Shown: positions 25,012 through 33,903, counted from the stretch's first letter. The stretch: 64,000 bases of DNA from Microvirga sp052114605 (GCF_052114605.1 NZ_JBFRFB010000014.1:14147-78146); one strand, 5' to 3'. Program-made: numbers and translations. The notes: generated from the sequence alone by a model not told the origin.

Positions 25012-27897
25012 ATGTCAATTAGGCTTGTTGCAATTTCTCATAACGGCGGCGAACAGTCGTCGATCAATGACAACCAGATGGAAGTGAACGAGAACATACC
25101 GACCGGTACGATTCTCGGGCGGCTTGAGGGCACGGACGGGGAGTTGGATCTTGCCAACCTCGACATCGTTGTAACAAGAGATTTTGGTCGCTTCGAGGTT
25201 TTCTACGGCGAGCATAATGGCGTCATGGGATATTACCTGCGCGTCACTGCTGGCGGCGATGCCATGCTCAATTTTGAGGATGAAGATAACGGCTATATCG
25301 AAGATCTCGCCGGCGCTGCATTCCAGTATCTCACTTTTGAGTTTTATGTAGACAAAGATAATCCGTCCACGCGCACTGGACAGGCGTCCCTCGACGTGTA
25401 CTTGAAGGACGTTAATCCGGAGACGCCGGCTGACACGACGCCGGCCATCGGCGGCCTAGCGGCGAGCATCATCGAGGCCAATGATGCCACCGGCAATCCG
25501 TTTGCCGGTGTGATGATCACCAACGACACCGGTCAGGAAAGCACCGTCTTCATCTCGTTCGCCAAGGCAGCCGGAGCGCTGTCGGGTGCGGGCCTGACGC
25601 TGGTGACCGATGCGGACACGATGGTCTACTCGCTCACGGCAGCCAATGGCACGGCGCTGGCCACAGCCCTAGCAGCCCTCGACTTCGATCCGAGCAACCT
25701 GACGGTTGGCGCAACTGCAACGGACACCACTTTCACGCTCACGGTGACCGATGCGGGTCACCCGCGCGACACGGCCACCGGCCAGCAGGTCGGCACAGTC
25801 ACCGTGATCGCTACGCCTCCGGCTGACGGCGCACCGACCGTCGGCAGCCTGAGCAATAGCGACATCGCAGCCAACGGCGCCACCGGCAATCCGTTTGCCG
25901 GCGTGACGATCACCAACGACACCGGTCAGGAAACCACCGTCTTCATCTCGTTCGCCAAGGCAGCCGGCGTGCTGTCGGGTGCGGGCCTGACGCTGGTGAC
26001 CGATGCGGACACGATGGTCTACTCGCTCACGGCAGCCAATGCCACGGCGCTGGCCGCGGCCCTGGCAGCTCTCGACTTCGACCCGAGCAACCTGACGGTT
26101 GGCGCAACTGCAACGGACACCACTTTCACGCTCACGGTGACCGATGCGGGTCACCCGCGCGACACGGCTATCGGCCCGCAGGTTGACACAGTCACTGTCA
26201 CCGCCACTCCGCCGGCTGACGGCGCACCGACCATCGGCGGTCTGCCGGGCGACAAGGTCAGCGTCAGCGCCAACGAGGGCACGGTCAATCCGTTCGATGG
26301 CGTGACCATCAACAACGAGACGGGTCAGGAGACCACGGCGTTTATCAAGTTCACAGCTGAGATGGGCGCACTCGCGGGTGCTGGCCTGGAGTTGGTAGAA
26401 GCAGCGAATACGCTTGGCATCGTTACCTACAGGGTCATGGGCACGAGCGCAGCCGATCTGCAGAATAAGCTCCGCGCCTTGACCTTCAATCCGCGCGACC
26501 TGGGGGATGGTGAGTCCGAAGAAATCGGCTTCGAGGTGACGGTGGTCGATCCTACCCACCTTACTCCCGGCACGCCTCAGACCGATACGGTTATCCTGGA
26601 CTCGCGCGCTGACGACTCGGCGCCGGAGATTGGCGGGCTATCGACCACCCCGGTCGCTGCCAATGCCAACGAAGGCACGGTCAAGCCGTTCGGTGGCGTG
26701 ACCATCGCCAATGAGGCATCTCAGCAGACCGTGGCCACGATCACGTTCCAGAATAATCTGGGCGCGCTTACAGGCGCGGGGCTGACCCTGGTGGGGGTCG
26801 ACAACGATACCGGTATCGTTACCTACACGGTTACAGGTACGTCTCCTTCAAACCTGCGGGATCTCCTGCGTGGTTTGACCTTCGATCCGCGCAACCTGGC
26901 GGCGGGCGCATCCGAAAACATCACCTTCACAGTGAAGTTGACGGATCCCAACCACGCCACGCCTGGTGTTGAACAGACTGGCACGGTGACTGTGGCCTCG
27001 ACCGCTCCGACTGCGCCCAACGCGGCTCCGACGGGCTTGGACCTCAGCGTTAAATTCATCAAAGAGGATGCTCAAGTCGGTTCGGAACTTGGCCTTCTCA
27101 ACGCGTTTGACCCGAATGGTGATAATCCTCTCATCTACAAGCTCATCGACAGCGCTGGCGGCCGGTTCGCCATCTCTGGCAACAAGCTTGTGCTGGCAGG
27201 TCCTGGCGTCAACTTCGAAGAGGCCAAGTCTCACCAGATCAAGGTCGAGGTCAGCGACGGCAAGGGCGGTACGGAGGTTAAGACCTTCACCATCAATGTC
27301 GGCGACGAAGTCACCCTGGTGTTGAACGGCAAGACCACGAACGACAAGCTCAACGGCGGCGAGCGGGACGACATCCTGAACGGCATGAAGGGCAACGATA
27401 CGGTCAAGGGTCTTAGCGGCGACGACAAGCTCTATGGCGATGTCGGCGACGACAAGGTCTACGGCGGGCTCGGCCTCGATACGCTCTATGGCGGCAAGGG
27501 GAACGACAAGCTGTATGGCGATGCCGGCAATGACGTGCTCTATGGCGACGAGGGCAACGATCTCCTCTACGGCGGCCTTGGCAGCGATACTTTCGTGTTC
27601 ACCAAGAAGGCGAACAAGGCGACCAACTTCGACCAGATCAAGGACTTCCGTTCCGGCGAAGACAAGATCTTCCTCGACAGTGCGGTCTTCAAGAAGCTCG
27701 GCAAGCTCGGCACAATCGACGCGCCTGCGAAGCTCGATCCGAACATGTTCTCTATCAGCAAGGCGAAGGACAAGAAGGACTTCCTGGTCTACAAGTCCGG
27801 CGTACTCTACTACGATGCCGACGGATCGGGTAAGGGCGCTGCCGTCGAGATCATGAAGGTGAAGGGCCTGAAGGCCACCGACATCTTCATTATCTAA
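25012..27897 (+). CDS. Large repeat-containing RTX protein, probable type I secretion substrate
   Basis: 961 aa, acidic, no Cys-rich or Sec signal sequence. Residues ~1-139 form an N-terminal domain. Four ~131-residue repeats follow (140-270, 271-401, 402-532, 533-663) with the pattern GGL..NPF.GV.I.N.TGQ.T...F and ending in T-rich strands. They resemble DUF4114/cadherin-like surface modules. A cadherin-like domain (~668-770) precedes nine Gly/Asp nonapeptides such as GGKGNDKLY, which bind calcium. The post-RTX part ends ATDIFII, a typical uncleaved secretion signal. Likely an adhesin or matrix protein. No type I exporter genes are in the window. Start ATG has GAGGGG upstream. Confidence 0.88.
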   Translation: MSIRLVAISHNGGEQSSINDNQMEVNENIPTGTILGRLEGTDGELDLANLDIVVTRDFGRFEVFYGEHNGVMGYYLRVTAGGDAMLNFEDEDNGYIEDLAGAAFQYLTFEFYVDKDNPSTRTGQASLDVYLKDVNPETPADTTPAIGGLAASIIEANDATGNPFAGVMITNDTGQESTVFISFAKAAGALSGAGLTLVTDADTMVYSLTAANGTALATALAALDFDPSNLTVGATATDTTFTLTVTDAGHPRDTATGQQVGTVTVIATPPADGAPTVGSLSNSDIAANGATGNPFAGVTITNDTGQETTVFISFAKAAGVLSGAGLTLVTDADTMVYSLTAANATALAAALAALDFDPSNLTVGATATDTTFTLTVTDAGHPRDTAIGPQVDTVTVTATPPADGAPTIGGLPGDKVSVSANEGTVNPFDGVTINNETGQETTAFIKFTAEMGALAGAGLELVEAANTLGIVTYRVMGTSAADLQNKLRALTFNPRDLGDGESEEIGFEVTVVDPTHLTPGTPQTDTVILDSRADDSAPEIGGLSTTPVAANANEGTVKPFGGVTIANEASQQTVATITFQNNLGALTGAGLTLVGVDNDTGIVTYTVTGTSPSNLRDLLRGLTFDPRNLAAGASENITFTVKLTDPNHATPGVEQTGTVTVASTAPTAPNAAPTGLDLSVKFIKEDAQVGSELGLLNAFDPNGDNPLIYKLIDSAGGRFAISGNKLVLAGPGVNFEEAKSHQIKVEVSDGKGGTEVKTFTINVGDEVTLVLNGKTTNDKLNGGERDDILNGMKGNDTVKGLSGDDKLYGDVGDDKVYGGLGLDTLYGGKGNDKLYGDAGNDVLYGDEGNDLLYGGLGSDTFVFTKKANKATNFDQIKDFRSGEDKIFLDSAVFKKLGKLGTIDAPAKLDPNMFSISKAKDKKDFLVYKSGVLYYDADGSGKGAAVEIMKVKGLKATDIFII
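25429..26214 (+). repeat. Two near-identical 393-bp tandem repeats within the RTX gene
   Basis: Units 25429-25821 and 25822-26214 encode 131-residue repeats that differ at only a small number of positions, including long runs of identical DNA. Two more diverged units follow (26215-26607, and 26608 to about 27000). The high identity of the first pair points to recent duplication or gene conversion. Confidence 0.85.
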
Positions 27898-27925
27898 CGA
27901 GCCCCTTCATCTAACGAGCCCCTTC
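27892..27925 (+). repeat. Perfect 17-bp tandem duplication spanning the RTX stop codon
   Basis: The 17 bases ATCTAACGAGCCCCTTC occur twice head to tail (27892-27908 and 27909-27925). The first copy contains the TAA stop of the RTX gene. It is a small slippage-type duplication just before the terminator. Confidence 0.85.
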
Positions 27926-27942
27926 GGCTTTGATTTCGGCCT

Positions 27943-27970
27943 CGGCAGGGAAACCTGCCGGGGCTTTTTC
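27943..27970 (+). terminator. Intrinsic terminator after the RTX gene
   Basis: Hairpin CGGCAGG / CCTGCCG with loop GAAA, then GGGCTTTTTC. The upstream AGCCCC can pair with GGGGCT to extend the stem. Confidence 0.8.
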
Positions 27971-28100
27971 GTGGGCGGCAGCGAAAGACCTCTCGGTCTT
28001 CAGAACTCGTCGGAAGCTCAGCAATCGGCGGCACCGGGACGATCTTTTCGTCCACTCATGTGTTGTGCTTCCTGTATGCCAAAGGGAGGGACGGGACCGG

Positions 28101-29048
28101 ATGGGGTCGAACGCGGATATTCTGGATTGCCTGATCGTCGGCGGCGGGCCTGCCGGGCTGACGACGGCGCTTTATCTGGCGCGGTTCAGGCGCCGCTTCC
28201 TGGTGATCGACAGCGGCACGCCAAGAGCCGCCTGGATCCCGACGAGCCACAACATTCCCGTCTTCGCCGAAGGCATCTCAGGCCCTGAGATCATCGAGCG
28301 CGCCCGGGCCAGCCTTGAGCGCTATGGCGGGCAGGTCCAGCCGGGGCGGGTGACGGGCCTGCGCAAGCAGCCGGACCGCTTCATCGCCTTCGTCGAGGAC
28401 AATGACTGCCAGATCAGCCAGATCGCGGCCCGGCGCATCGTGCTGGCGACCGGAGCCGTGGATATCGAGCCCGACCTGCCGGATGTTCCCAATGCGGTGC
28501 AGCGCGGTCTGGTGCGCTATTGCCCGATCTGCGACGGCTATGAATCGCGCGGCAAGAAGATCGCCGTGATTTCCTATGGAGCTCATGGGATCGGCGAAGC
28601 GGTCTTCATCGCACGCACCTATTCCCGCGACGTGACTCTGCTGACCCTGGGCCAGCATCTCGACCTGAAGCCGGAGGAGCGAGCACGGCTCGACGAGCAT
28701 GGGATCAAGATGGTGGAGAGCCCGGTCGACACCCTGGAGATGGAGGACGACCGCATCGCTGCCATCCATGTGGGCGGCAAGGAGCACCGCTTCGATGTGC
28801 TCTACTCGGCCCTCGGCCTCCAGTACCGTTCCGATCTCGCGCTCGCCCTTGGCGCCGAGCACGATCCTTCAGGCGGTCTCCTGGTCGACAGCCATTGCCA
28901 GACCTCGGTGAAGGGGCTCTACGCGGTGGGCGATATCGTCAGAGGCATCGACCAGATCGTGGTGGGCATGGGCCATGCCGCCCATGCCGCGACGCATATT
29001 CACAATCACTGCGAACTGCCGACCGAGGATGAGCCGGGCGGGGCGTAG
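28101..29048 (+). CDS. Thioredoxin-reductase-like FAD/NAD(P) oxidoreductase
   Basis: 315 aa, the size of low-molecular-weight thioredoxin reductases. The FAD-binding GGGPAG is at residues 14-19, the redox motif CPIC at 141-144 (ICDGYE following, as in TrxB), and the C-terminal FAD motif VGDIVRGIDQIVVGMG near 275-290. The NADPH-binding region AVISYGAHGIGEAVFIAR has an altered glycine pattern, so cofactor use may differ from TrxB. The ATG at 28101 follows AAGGGAGGG. An open extension upstream is not conserved. It may reduce a thioredoxin-like or other disulphide partner, or act as an uncoupled flavoprotein. No partner gene is adjacent. Confidence 0.85.
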   Translation: MGSNADILDCLIVGGGPAGLTTALYLARFRRRFLVIDSGTPRAAWIPTSHNIPVFAEGISGPEIIERARASLERYGGQVQPGRVTGLRKQPDRFIAFVEDNDCQISQIAARRIVLATGAVDIEPDLPDVPNAVQRGLVRYCPICDGYESRGKKIAVISYGAHGIGEAVFIARTYSRDVTLLTLGQHLDLKPEERARLDEHGIKMVESPVDTLEMEDDRIAAIHVGGKEHRFDVLYSALGLQYRSDLALALGAEHDPSGGLLVDSHCQTSVKGLYAVGDIVRGIDQIVVGMGHAAHAATHIHNHCELPTEDEPGGA

Positions 29049-29124
29049 GCTTCTCTCATCGAGATATGTTCTCCCACGTCATCACCGGCCTTGTGCCGGT
29101 ATCCCGATGCTGTGAGGCGCCGTG

Positions 29125-29167
29125 CCTCTCCGACATGGCCGGGACGAGCCCGGCCATGTCGGAGAGG
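29125..29167. terminator. Perfect 19-bp inverted repeat between convergent genes
   Basis: Arms 29125-29143 and 29149-29167 are exact complements around a 5-base loop. It lies between the convergent oxidoreductase and esterase genes. There is no T-run, so it may be a REP-like palindrome rather than a classical terminator. A smaller hairpin (ACCGGCCTTGTGCCGGT) precedes it. Confidence 0.6.
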
Positions 29168-29175
29168 TGGAGTCC

Positions 29176-30225
29176 TTATGTAAGCGCTTTCGCCAGCAGC
29201 GGCAGGCTGGTATCCATGCGGTAATCCACCGAGGAGTGGTTGTCTGGGAATTCCTCATAGGTGTGCGGAATGCCCGCCGCTTCGAGCTTTCGGTGCAAGA
29301 GCCGTGAGCCGTAGACCATGTTGTATTGGTCGATATCGCCGCAATCGATGTAAAAGGACTTCAGCTTGCGCAGGTTCTCCTGGGTTTGCCCGTCATCGGC
29401 CATGCGCAGCGGGTCCCAGCGCAGCCAGTTGTCCCAGCGTTCCGGAATGACCTCGCAGGTTTCGAGGTCGACCGGCAGCCTGATGCCGCAGAACTGGCTC
29501 GGATCGGGGTCGAAGCTCGCGGCTTGAGCCAGGATCATCAGCACGTGCCAGTCCTGGTCCTTGGCCTTTGGACCTTCCTCGAACTTGCGCAGGAAAGTCT
29601 CGATGGACATGCCGTGTCCGGCCAGATGCCTCAGGGCGCCTGCGAATTCGCCGAGATGGTAGAGGAACTCGAAGCCTACATCGCCGGAATGGGAGGCCGC
29701 CGCGGACCAGACGGAGCCGCCATGGCGCAGGGCATGGACGAGGGAGCCATAGCCGCCCGAGCTTTTGCCGAAGACGCCCCGGCGGCCGTCCCCGCCGCAG
29801 CCGAAGCGCTCCTCGACGAAGGGTAACATCTCGCGGATGAGGAAGGTCTCCCACGGTCCCATGGCGGCGCTGTCCACGTATTGGTTGCCGCCGAGCCTGG
29901 TGAAGCAGTCAGGGAAGGCGACCACGACTGGCGGCATGGCGCCGGTGGCGATGAGACGGTCGAGGCGCTCGGGGACGTTCTCTCCGTAGTTCTTCCAGTT
30001 GGTGTGGGCCGGTCCGCCCGCCGTGTAGCCGACAAGATCTACGAGGAGAGGGAGGCCGCGCCCATCGTGCCCTGCGGGGATATAGACATCGATCCGCCGC
30101 CTGCTCGGGTCGCCCAGGAGATTGCCCTTCAGGAATTCGCTGTCGATCTGGAGGCTGTGTACCATGCCCTGGGGCAGGTCGTGGTTCTTGCGCATGGTCG
30201 CCCTCATTGCTTCGCGTGATGTCAT
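29176..30225 (-). CDS. Alpha/beta-hydrolase, esterase-D/enterochelin-esterase-like
   Basis: 349 aa. It is a cytoplasmic-looking alpha/beta hydrolase with the nucleophile elbow GKSSGGYGS (Ser in the GxSxG position). An earlier strand-loop is RIDVYIPAGHDGRGLPLLVDL, and a C-terminal DNHSSVDYR carries the likely catalytic His. A middle Asp (IDCGDIDQYN) can complete the triad. The putative esterase family (PF00756) includes enterochelin esterases, feruloyl esterases and S-formylglutathione hydrolases. The substrate here is not determinable. It converges on the preceding flavoprotein gene and diverges from the permease gene. Confidence 0.83.
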   Translation of the reverse strand: MTSREAMRATMRKNHDLPQGMVHSLQIDSEFLKGNLLGDPSRRRIDVYIPAGHDGRGLPLLVDLVGYTAGGPAHTNWKNYGENVPERLDRLIATGAMPPVVVAFPDCFTRLGGNQYVDSAAMGPWETFLIREMLPFVEERFGCGGDGRRGVFGKSSGGYGSLVHALRHGGSVWSAAASHSGDVGFEFLYHLGEFAGALRHLAGHGMSIETFLRKFEEGPKAKDQDWHVLMILAQAASFDPDPSQFCGIRLPVDLETCEVIPERWDNWLRWDPLRMADDGQTQENLRKLKSFYIDCGDIDQYNMVYGSRLLHRKLEAAGIPHTYEEFPDNHSSVDYRMDTSLPLLAKALT

Positions 30226-30357
30226 GGTGTGACTGCCGCACAGGCACTTGTCCAGAATTCAGGCCTTCGCGGCGGTTAATAACTGAGCTGCGCCGCTAGC
30301 CTTTTCCCCGCTCCCGTGTCTAGGCTCACAATCGCGTCATTGCATGGGGGTGTCGAT

Positions 30358-31692
30358 ATGACCGATCGTTTTCTGCCGAACTGGACCCTGAAGAATGAAG
30401 GGGTCATCATGCCGGATGAGCGGCTTCCGACGGGCCAGATGGTCGTCGTGGGCCTGCAGCATGTAGTCGCCATGTTCGGCGCCACGGTTCTCGCGCCGAT
30501 CCTGATGGGGTTCGATCCGAACGTTTCCATCCTGTTCTCCGGTCTTGCGACACTGATCTTCTTCTTCGTTGTCGGCGGCCGGGTGCCGAGCTATCTCGGC
30601 TCGAGCTTCGCCTTCATCGGCCCGGTTCTCGTCGCCACCGGCGCATCGGTGGGCAGCCCCAATCCCAACATCGCCCTGGCGTTGGGCGGCATCATCGCTG
30701 CCGGCGCTCTCTACTTCCTGATCGGTGTGGTGGTGCAGCTCGCGGGCCATCGCTGGATCGAAAAGATCATGCCGCCGGTGGTAACCGGGGCCATCGTCGC
30801 CGCCATCGGCCTCGTGCTGGCGCCGATTGCGATCAACAGCGCCTCGGGCGTCACGCCGGACAATGCCAACGGCAGCGATTTCGCCCGCTGGGTCGCACTT
30901 GCTACGGTTGCCGCCGTCGGCATCGTGGCGGTCTATGCACCGGGCATCTGGAAGCGTCTGCCGGTATTGGTCGGCGGTGTTCTTGGCTACCTGATCTACT
31001 ACATCTTCGCGAACATTCTGGGCTACGGCGCGCCCATCGATTTCACGAAGATCGGGCAAGCCGCCTGGTTCGGCCTCCCGTCCTTCCAGGCTCCTGTCTT
31101 CGATACGCGGGCGATCAGCCTGATCGCGCCGGTCGCGATCATCCTGGTGGCCGAGAACCTGGGGCACATCAAAGCCATCGGCGCCATGACGGGCCGAAAC
31201 CTCGATCCCTATCTCGGACGCGCCTTTATGGGCGACGGCCTCGCCACGATGCTCTCCGGCGCCTCCGGCGGCACCGGCATGACCACCTATGCCGAGAATA
31301 TGGGCGTCATGGCCGTGACCCGCATCTATTCGACGCTGGTCTTCCTCATCGCGGCGGGCTTTGCGCTGCTGCTCGGCCTTTCGCCGAAATTCGGCGCCTT
31401 CATCGGCACCATTCCGGGGCCGGTTCTCGGTGGTCTCTCGATCGTCGTGTTCGGCCTGATCGCCGCGACGGCGGGCCGGATCTGGGTTGAGAACCGGGTC
31501 AATTTCTCGAACCCGCGCAATCTCATCACGGTGGCCGTGGCGCTGGTGCTGGGTGCGGGCAACTTCAAGCTCAATGTCGGCGGCTTCACGCTCGACGGCA
31601 TCGGCACCGCGACCTTCGGCGCCATCATCCTCTACCATCTCCTGCGCATGACCACAGCTGAGGCGGCCGAGCATCCGCAAGCCGCCGAGTAA
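30358..31692 (+). CDS. Uracil/xanthine permease (NCS2 family)
   Basis: 444 aa, about 12-14 transmembrane segments. The NCS2/UraA signature QHVVAMFGATVLAP is near residue 40, and the substrate-binding AENLGHIKAIGAMTG, including the conserved Glu, is near 265. GGTGMTTYAENMGVMAVT follows, matching the UraA/RutG branch. It imports uracil or a related nucleobase with protons. The ATG at 30358 has GGGGG upstream. An ATG 42 bases earlier lacks support. It is not in an obvious operon. The next gene, an SDR, has its own stress promoter in the 95-base gap. Confidence 0.92.
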   Translation: MTDRFLPNWTLKNEGVIMPDERLPTGQMVVVGLQHVVAMFGATVLAPILMGFDPNVSILFSGLATLIFFFVVGGRVPSYLGSSFAFIGPVLVATGASVGSPNPNIALALGGIIAAGALYFLIGVVVQLAGHRWIEKIMPPVVTGAIVAAIGLVLAPIAINSASGVTPDNANGSDFARWVALATVAAVGIVAVYAPGIWKRLPVLVGGVLGYLIYYIFANILGYGAPIDFTKIGQAAWFGLPSFQAPVFDTRAISLIAPVAIILVAENLGHIKAIGAMTGRNLDPYLGRAFMGDGLATMLSGASGGTGMTTYAENMGVMAVTRIYSTLVFLIAAGFALLLGLSPKFGAFIGTIPGPVLGGLSIVVFGLIAATAGRIWVENRVNFSNPRNLITVAVALVLGAGNFKLNVGGFTLDGIGTATFGAIILYHLLRMTTAEAAEHPQAAE

Positions 31693-31703
31693 GCCTTTCC
31701 GCA

Positions 31704-31728
31704 GGAACACGCATCCGGAGCCCGCGTT
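31704..31728 (+). promoter_or_regulatory. EcfG promoter upstream of the SDR gene
   Basis: GGAAC (31704-31708), 16-base spacer, CGTT (31725-31728). This is an exact match to the alphaproteobacterial EcfG consensus. The start codon is 58 bases downstream. Confidence 0.85.
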
Positions 31729-31786
31729 GAGCCACAACGCGGGCTCTTCTCGTTAGAATGCCATTTGCCCGCATCGTTCTCTCAGA

Positions 31787-32659
31787 ATGGATGATGCCAT
31801 GAGTTCCGAACAACAGCAGACGCTTCCTCCGCAGGAGCAGGATCAGCAGCCCGGCCACGAGACGGAAATGAATCCGCGGCCCGATTACGAGCCGCGCTAT
31901 CCCGGCAGCAATCGACTGCAGGGAAAGACCGTTCTCATCACGGGCGGCGACAGCGGCATCGGACGGGCCGTGTCGGTGCTTTTCGCGAGAGAAGGGGCCG
32001 ATGTGGCCATCGTCTACCTGAACGAGACGGAGGATGCCGAGGCCACCAAGAAGCTCGTGGAGCGGGAAGGGCGCACCTGCCTGACCATCGCGGGAGATGT
32101 CGGCGATCCGTCTTTCAGCCGGAAGGTCGTGGATCAGGTAATCGAACGCTTCGGCAAGCTCGATGTGCTCGTCAACAACGCCGCCGAGCAGCATCCGAAG
32201 GGCGACATCGCCGAGATCAGCCCCGAACAGCTCGACCGTACGTTCAGGACAAATATCTTCGGCTATTTCTACATGACGCAGGCCGCCATGCCTCACCTGA
32301 AAGAGGGATCGGCCATCATCAACACGACTTCGGTGACAGCCTATCGCGGCAGCTCGAATCTCTTGGATTACAGCTCCACCAAAGGCGCCATCGTGGCTTT
32401 CACGCGCTCCCTTGCGCAGAAGCTCGCAGAAAAGAAAATTCGCGTGAACGGCGTAGCGCCCGGACCGATCTGGACGCCGCTGATCCCTGCCACGTTCCCG
32501 GCTGAGAAGGTAAAGACCTTCGGCTCCAACACGCCGCTGAAACGTCCCGGGCAGCCGAACGAGGTGGCGCCTTCCTTCCTGTTCTTAGCCTGCGAGGATT
32601 CATCCTATATCACGGGTTCGATCCTGCATCCCAATGGCGGTGACGCCACCGAGTCCTGA
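31787..32659 (+). CDS. SDR-family oxidoreductase (YghA-like)
   Basis: 290 aa. A ~40-residue polar N-terminal extension precedes a classical SDR domain: TGGDSGIGRA near 46, the NNAAEQHP segment and the catalytic YSSTK, with the PGPIWTPL loop typical of the YghA/GsiB-linked subgroup. NAD(P)-dependent oxidation or reduction of an unknown alcohol or carbonyl is expected. Members of this subgroup are often stress-induced, and here an EcfG promoter (31704-31728) lies directly upstream. ATG 31787 was taken as start, with ATG 31799 as an alternative. A perfect palindromic terminator follows. Confidence 0.9.
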   Translation: MDDAMSSEQQQTLPPQEQDQQPGHETEMNPRPDYEPRYPGSNRLQGKTVLITGGDSGIGRAVSVLFAREGADVAIVYLNETEDAEATKKLVEREGRTCLTIAGDVGDPSFSRKVVDQVIERFGKLDVLVNNAAEQHPKGDIAEISPEQLDRTFRTNIFGYFYMTQAAMPHLKEGSAIINTTSVTAYRGSSNLLDYSSTKGAIVAFTRSLAQKLAEKKIRVNGVAPGPIWTPLIPATFPAEKVKTFGSNTPLKRPGQPNEVAPSFLFLACEDSSYITGSILHPNGGDATES

Positions 32660-32666
32660 CAAACGA

Positions 32667-32693
32667 AAGGCGGCTCACGTGAGCCGCCTTTTT
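32667..32693. terminator. Bidirectional terminator (perfect palindrome)
   Basis: Arms AAGGCGGCTCAC (32667-32678) and GTGAGCCGCCTT (32679-32690) are followed by T's on the plus strand and preceded by A's. It serves the SDR gene and the converging small membrane protein gene. Confidence 0.88.
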
Positions 32694-32715
32694 CAGGAAG
32701 AGAATTGAGTGTCGT

Positions 32716-32919
32716 TCAGCGGCCGCGGCGCACACGCACCGGGACAGGAGCGGGGCCGGAAACGGTCACTGCGAAGAAGAGCATCATGGCGGAGAGGGAA
32801 GCGCCGATCATGAAGAGGGCTTCTGCTACCTGAGCCTGGGACGCCATGCCTGTGACGGCGGCGAGCAAAGTAAGAATGGAAAACATAAAAAACGCGCGCA
32901 GTGCAATGGAACGGGTCAT
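32716..32919 (-). CDS. Small two-helix membrane protein
   Basis: 67 aa, mainly two hydrophobic helices (FFMFSILTLLAAVTGMAS and ALFMIGASLSAMMLFFAV) and a short basic tail PVRVRRGR. I do not recognise a named family. The ATG at 32919 has GGGAGA at 9 bases. An ATG 6 bases earlier would be too close to this site. An EcfG promoter (32947-32971, minus strand) lies just upstream, which marks it as a likely general-stress membrane protein. The open frame continues further upstream, but that part crosses the promoter. Confidence 0.72.
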   Translation of the reverse strand: MTRSIALRAFFMFSILTLLAAVTGMASQAQVAEALFMIGASLSAMMLFFAVTVSGPAPVPVRVRRGR

Positions 32920-32946
32920 CGGCATATCTCCCAAGTCTTGTGGAAA

Positions 32947-32971
32947 AACGTATCCATTCGACGTCGGTTCC
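32947..32971 (-). promoter_or_regulatory. EcfG promoter for the small membrane protein gene
   Basis: On the minus strand GGAAC (32971-32967), 16-base spacer, CGTT (32950-32947). Exact consensus, 28 bases before the start codon. Confidence 0.85.
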
Positions 32972-33041
32972 ATACTCACAAGGAGCGCGGCCAATACTTC
33001 AGCATAGGTTGTGGAAACTGATGAAGCTCGAGTCCTTGAGC

Positions 33042-33067
33042 GGAACCGCACAGTCGCGCTTGGCGTT
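33042..33067 (+). promoter_or_regulatory. EcfG promoter for the DUF1328 gene
   Basis: GGAAC (33042-33046), 17-base spacer, CGTT (33064-33067), 49 bases before the start codon. Confidence 0.85.
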
Positions 33068-33116
33068 GTTCTGACGTCATCGGCTTCACGTCGATTAAGT
33101 AATGCGAGGTAACACC

Positions 33117-33290
33117 ATGCTTGGTTGGGCAGTCACGTTTCTGATCATCGCGCTTGTTGCGGCTCTCTTCGGTTTCGGCGGTATTGCCGGGACGGCAGTC
33201 GAGATCGCCAAGCTCATCTTCTTCGTCGCGATCGTTCTCTTCGCCATCTCGGCTGTGATCGGTCTGCTGCGCGGACGAAGCCCCATGTAA
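33117..33290 (+). CDS. DUF1328 family small membrane protein (YtjA-like)
   Basis: 57 aa with two transmembrane helices. The opening MLGWAVTFLIIALVAALFGFGG followed by AGTAVEIAKLIFFV is the family signature. Function is unknown, but members are repeatedly found among general-stress genes in proteobacteria. The ATG at 33117 has GAGGT upstream. A start 15 bases earlier is less likely. An EcfG promoter precedes it and a bidirectional terminator follows. Confidence 0.88.
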   Translation: MLGWAVTFLIIALVAALFGFGGIAGTAVEIAKLIFFVAIVLFAISAVIGLLRGRSPM

Positions 33291-33312
33291 CCGGGGCATA
33301 AACCGACTTGAA

Positions 33313-33341
33313 AACGCCGCCCATTGAGGCGGCGTTTTTTA
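33313..33341. terminator. Bidirectional terminator between DUF1328 gene and ecfG
   Basis: AACGCCGCC (33313-33321) / GGCGGCGTT (33328-33336) with a 6-base loop, A's to the left and TTTTTT to the right. Confidence 0.88.
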
Positions 33342-33363
33342 TGTGCTCTGAAGAGAAAAAGGA

Positions 33364-33903
33364 TCAGCCCTGAAGCGCCGCGCGGGTCATGCTGTCGGGG
33401 CCGAGATCGTCGATGTCGTTGACGTTCAGAATTGCAGCGAGGCGAATGCGAGCCCGGTTCACGCGGCTTTTGATGGTGCCGACCGCACAGCCGCAGATCT
33501 CCGCAGCTTCCTCGTAGGAAAAGCCGGAGGCGCCAACCAGCAGCAGGGCCTCGCGCTGATCGGAGGGAAGCTGGGCGAGGGCGACGCGGAAATCCTCGAA
33601 ATCGAGGTGCACGCCCTGCTCGGGCTGGACCTTAAGGCGACCGGCGAAGGAGCCGTCGGGATCTTCGACCTCGCGACGGCGCTTGCGGTATTCGGAATGG
33701 AAGAGGTTGCGCAGGATCGTAAAGAGCCAGGCATTGAGGTTCGTACCCGGTTCGAAGCGATGGAGGTTGGACAAGGCCCGCAGCAGCGTGTCCTGGACGA
33801 GATCGTCCGCCTTGTCGACTTGTCCCGAAAGCGAGATGGCAAAGGCACGCAGGCCTGGAACGGCCGCTAGAAGAGCCTCCCGCAGATCGGGCTCTGAGGT
33901 CAT
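33364..33903 (-). CDS. ecfG: General stress response sigma factor EcfG
   Basis: 179-residue ECF sigma factor. Region 2 runs from about residue 15 to 80 (DKADDLVQDTLLRAL, AWLFTILRNLFHSEYRKRR). Region 4 runs from about 105 to 160 (LPSDQREALLLVGASGFSYEEAAEICGCAVGTIKSRVNRAR). Sequence and linkage to nepR and phyR identify it as the EcfG-type sigma factor that directs RNA polymerase to GGAAC-N16/17-CGTT promoters. In unstressed cells NepR holds it inactive. Its start overlaps the nepR stop by 4 bases (ATGA), so synthesis is coupled. Its own promoter (34203-34227) is of the EcfG type, giving positive autoregulation. Confidence 0.95.
   Translation of the reverse strand: MTSEPDLREALLAAVPGLRAFAISLSGQVDKADDLVQDTLLRALSNLHRFEPGTNLNAWLFTILRNLFHSEYRKRRREVEDPDGSFAGRLKVQPEQGVHLDFEDFRVALAQLPSDQREALLLVGASGFSYEEAAEICGCAVGTIKSRVNRARIRLAAILNVNDIDDLGPDSMTRAALQG

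Noticed and set aside
25669..26559. 296-codon open frame antisense to the RTX repeats
   Set aside because: It follows the repeat structure of the sense gene and has no start signal or recognisable domain.
30337..31737. 466-codon open frame antisense to the permease gene
   Set aside because: It is a highly charged His/Arg/Asp-rich product lying opposite a conserved transporter and is not credible as a protein.
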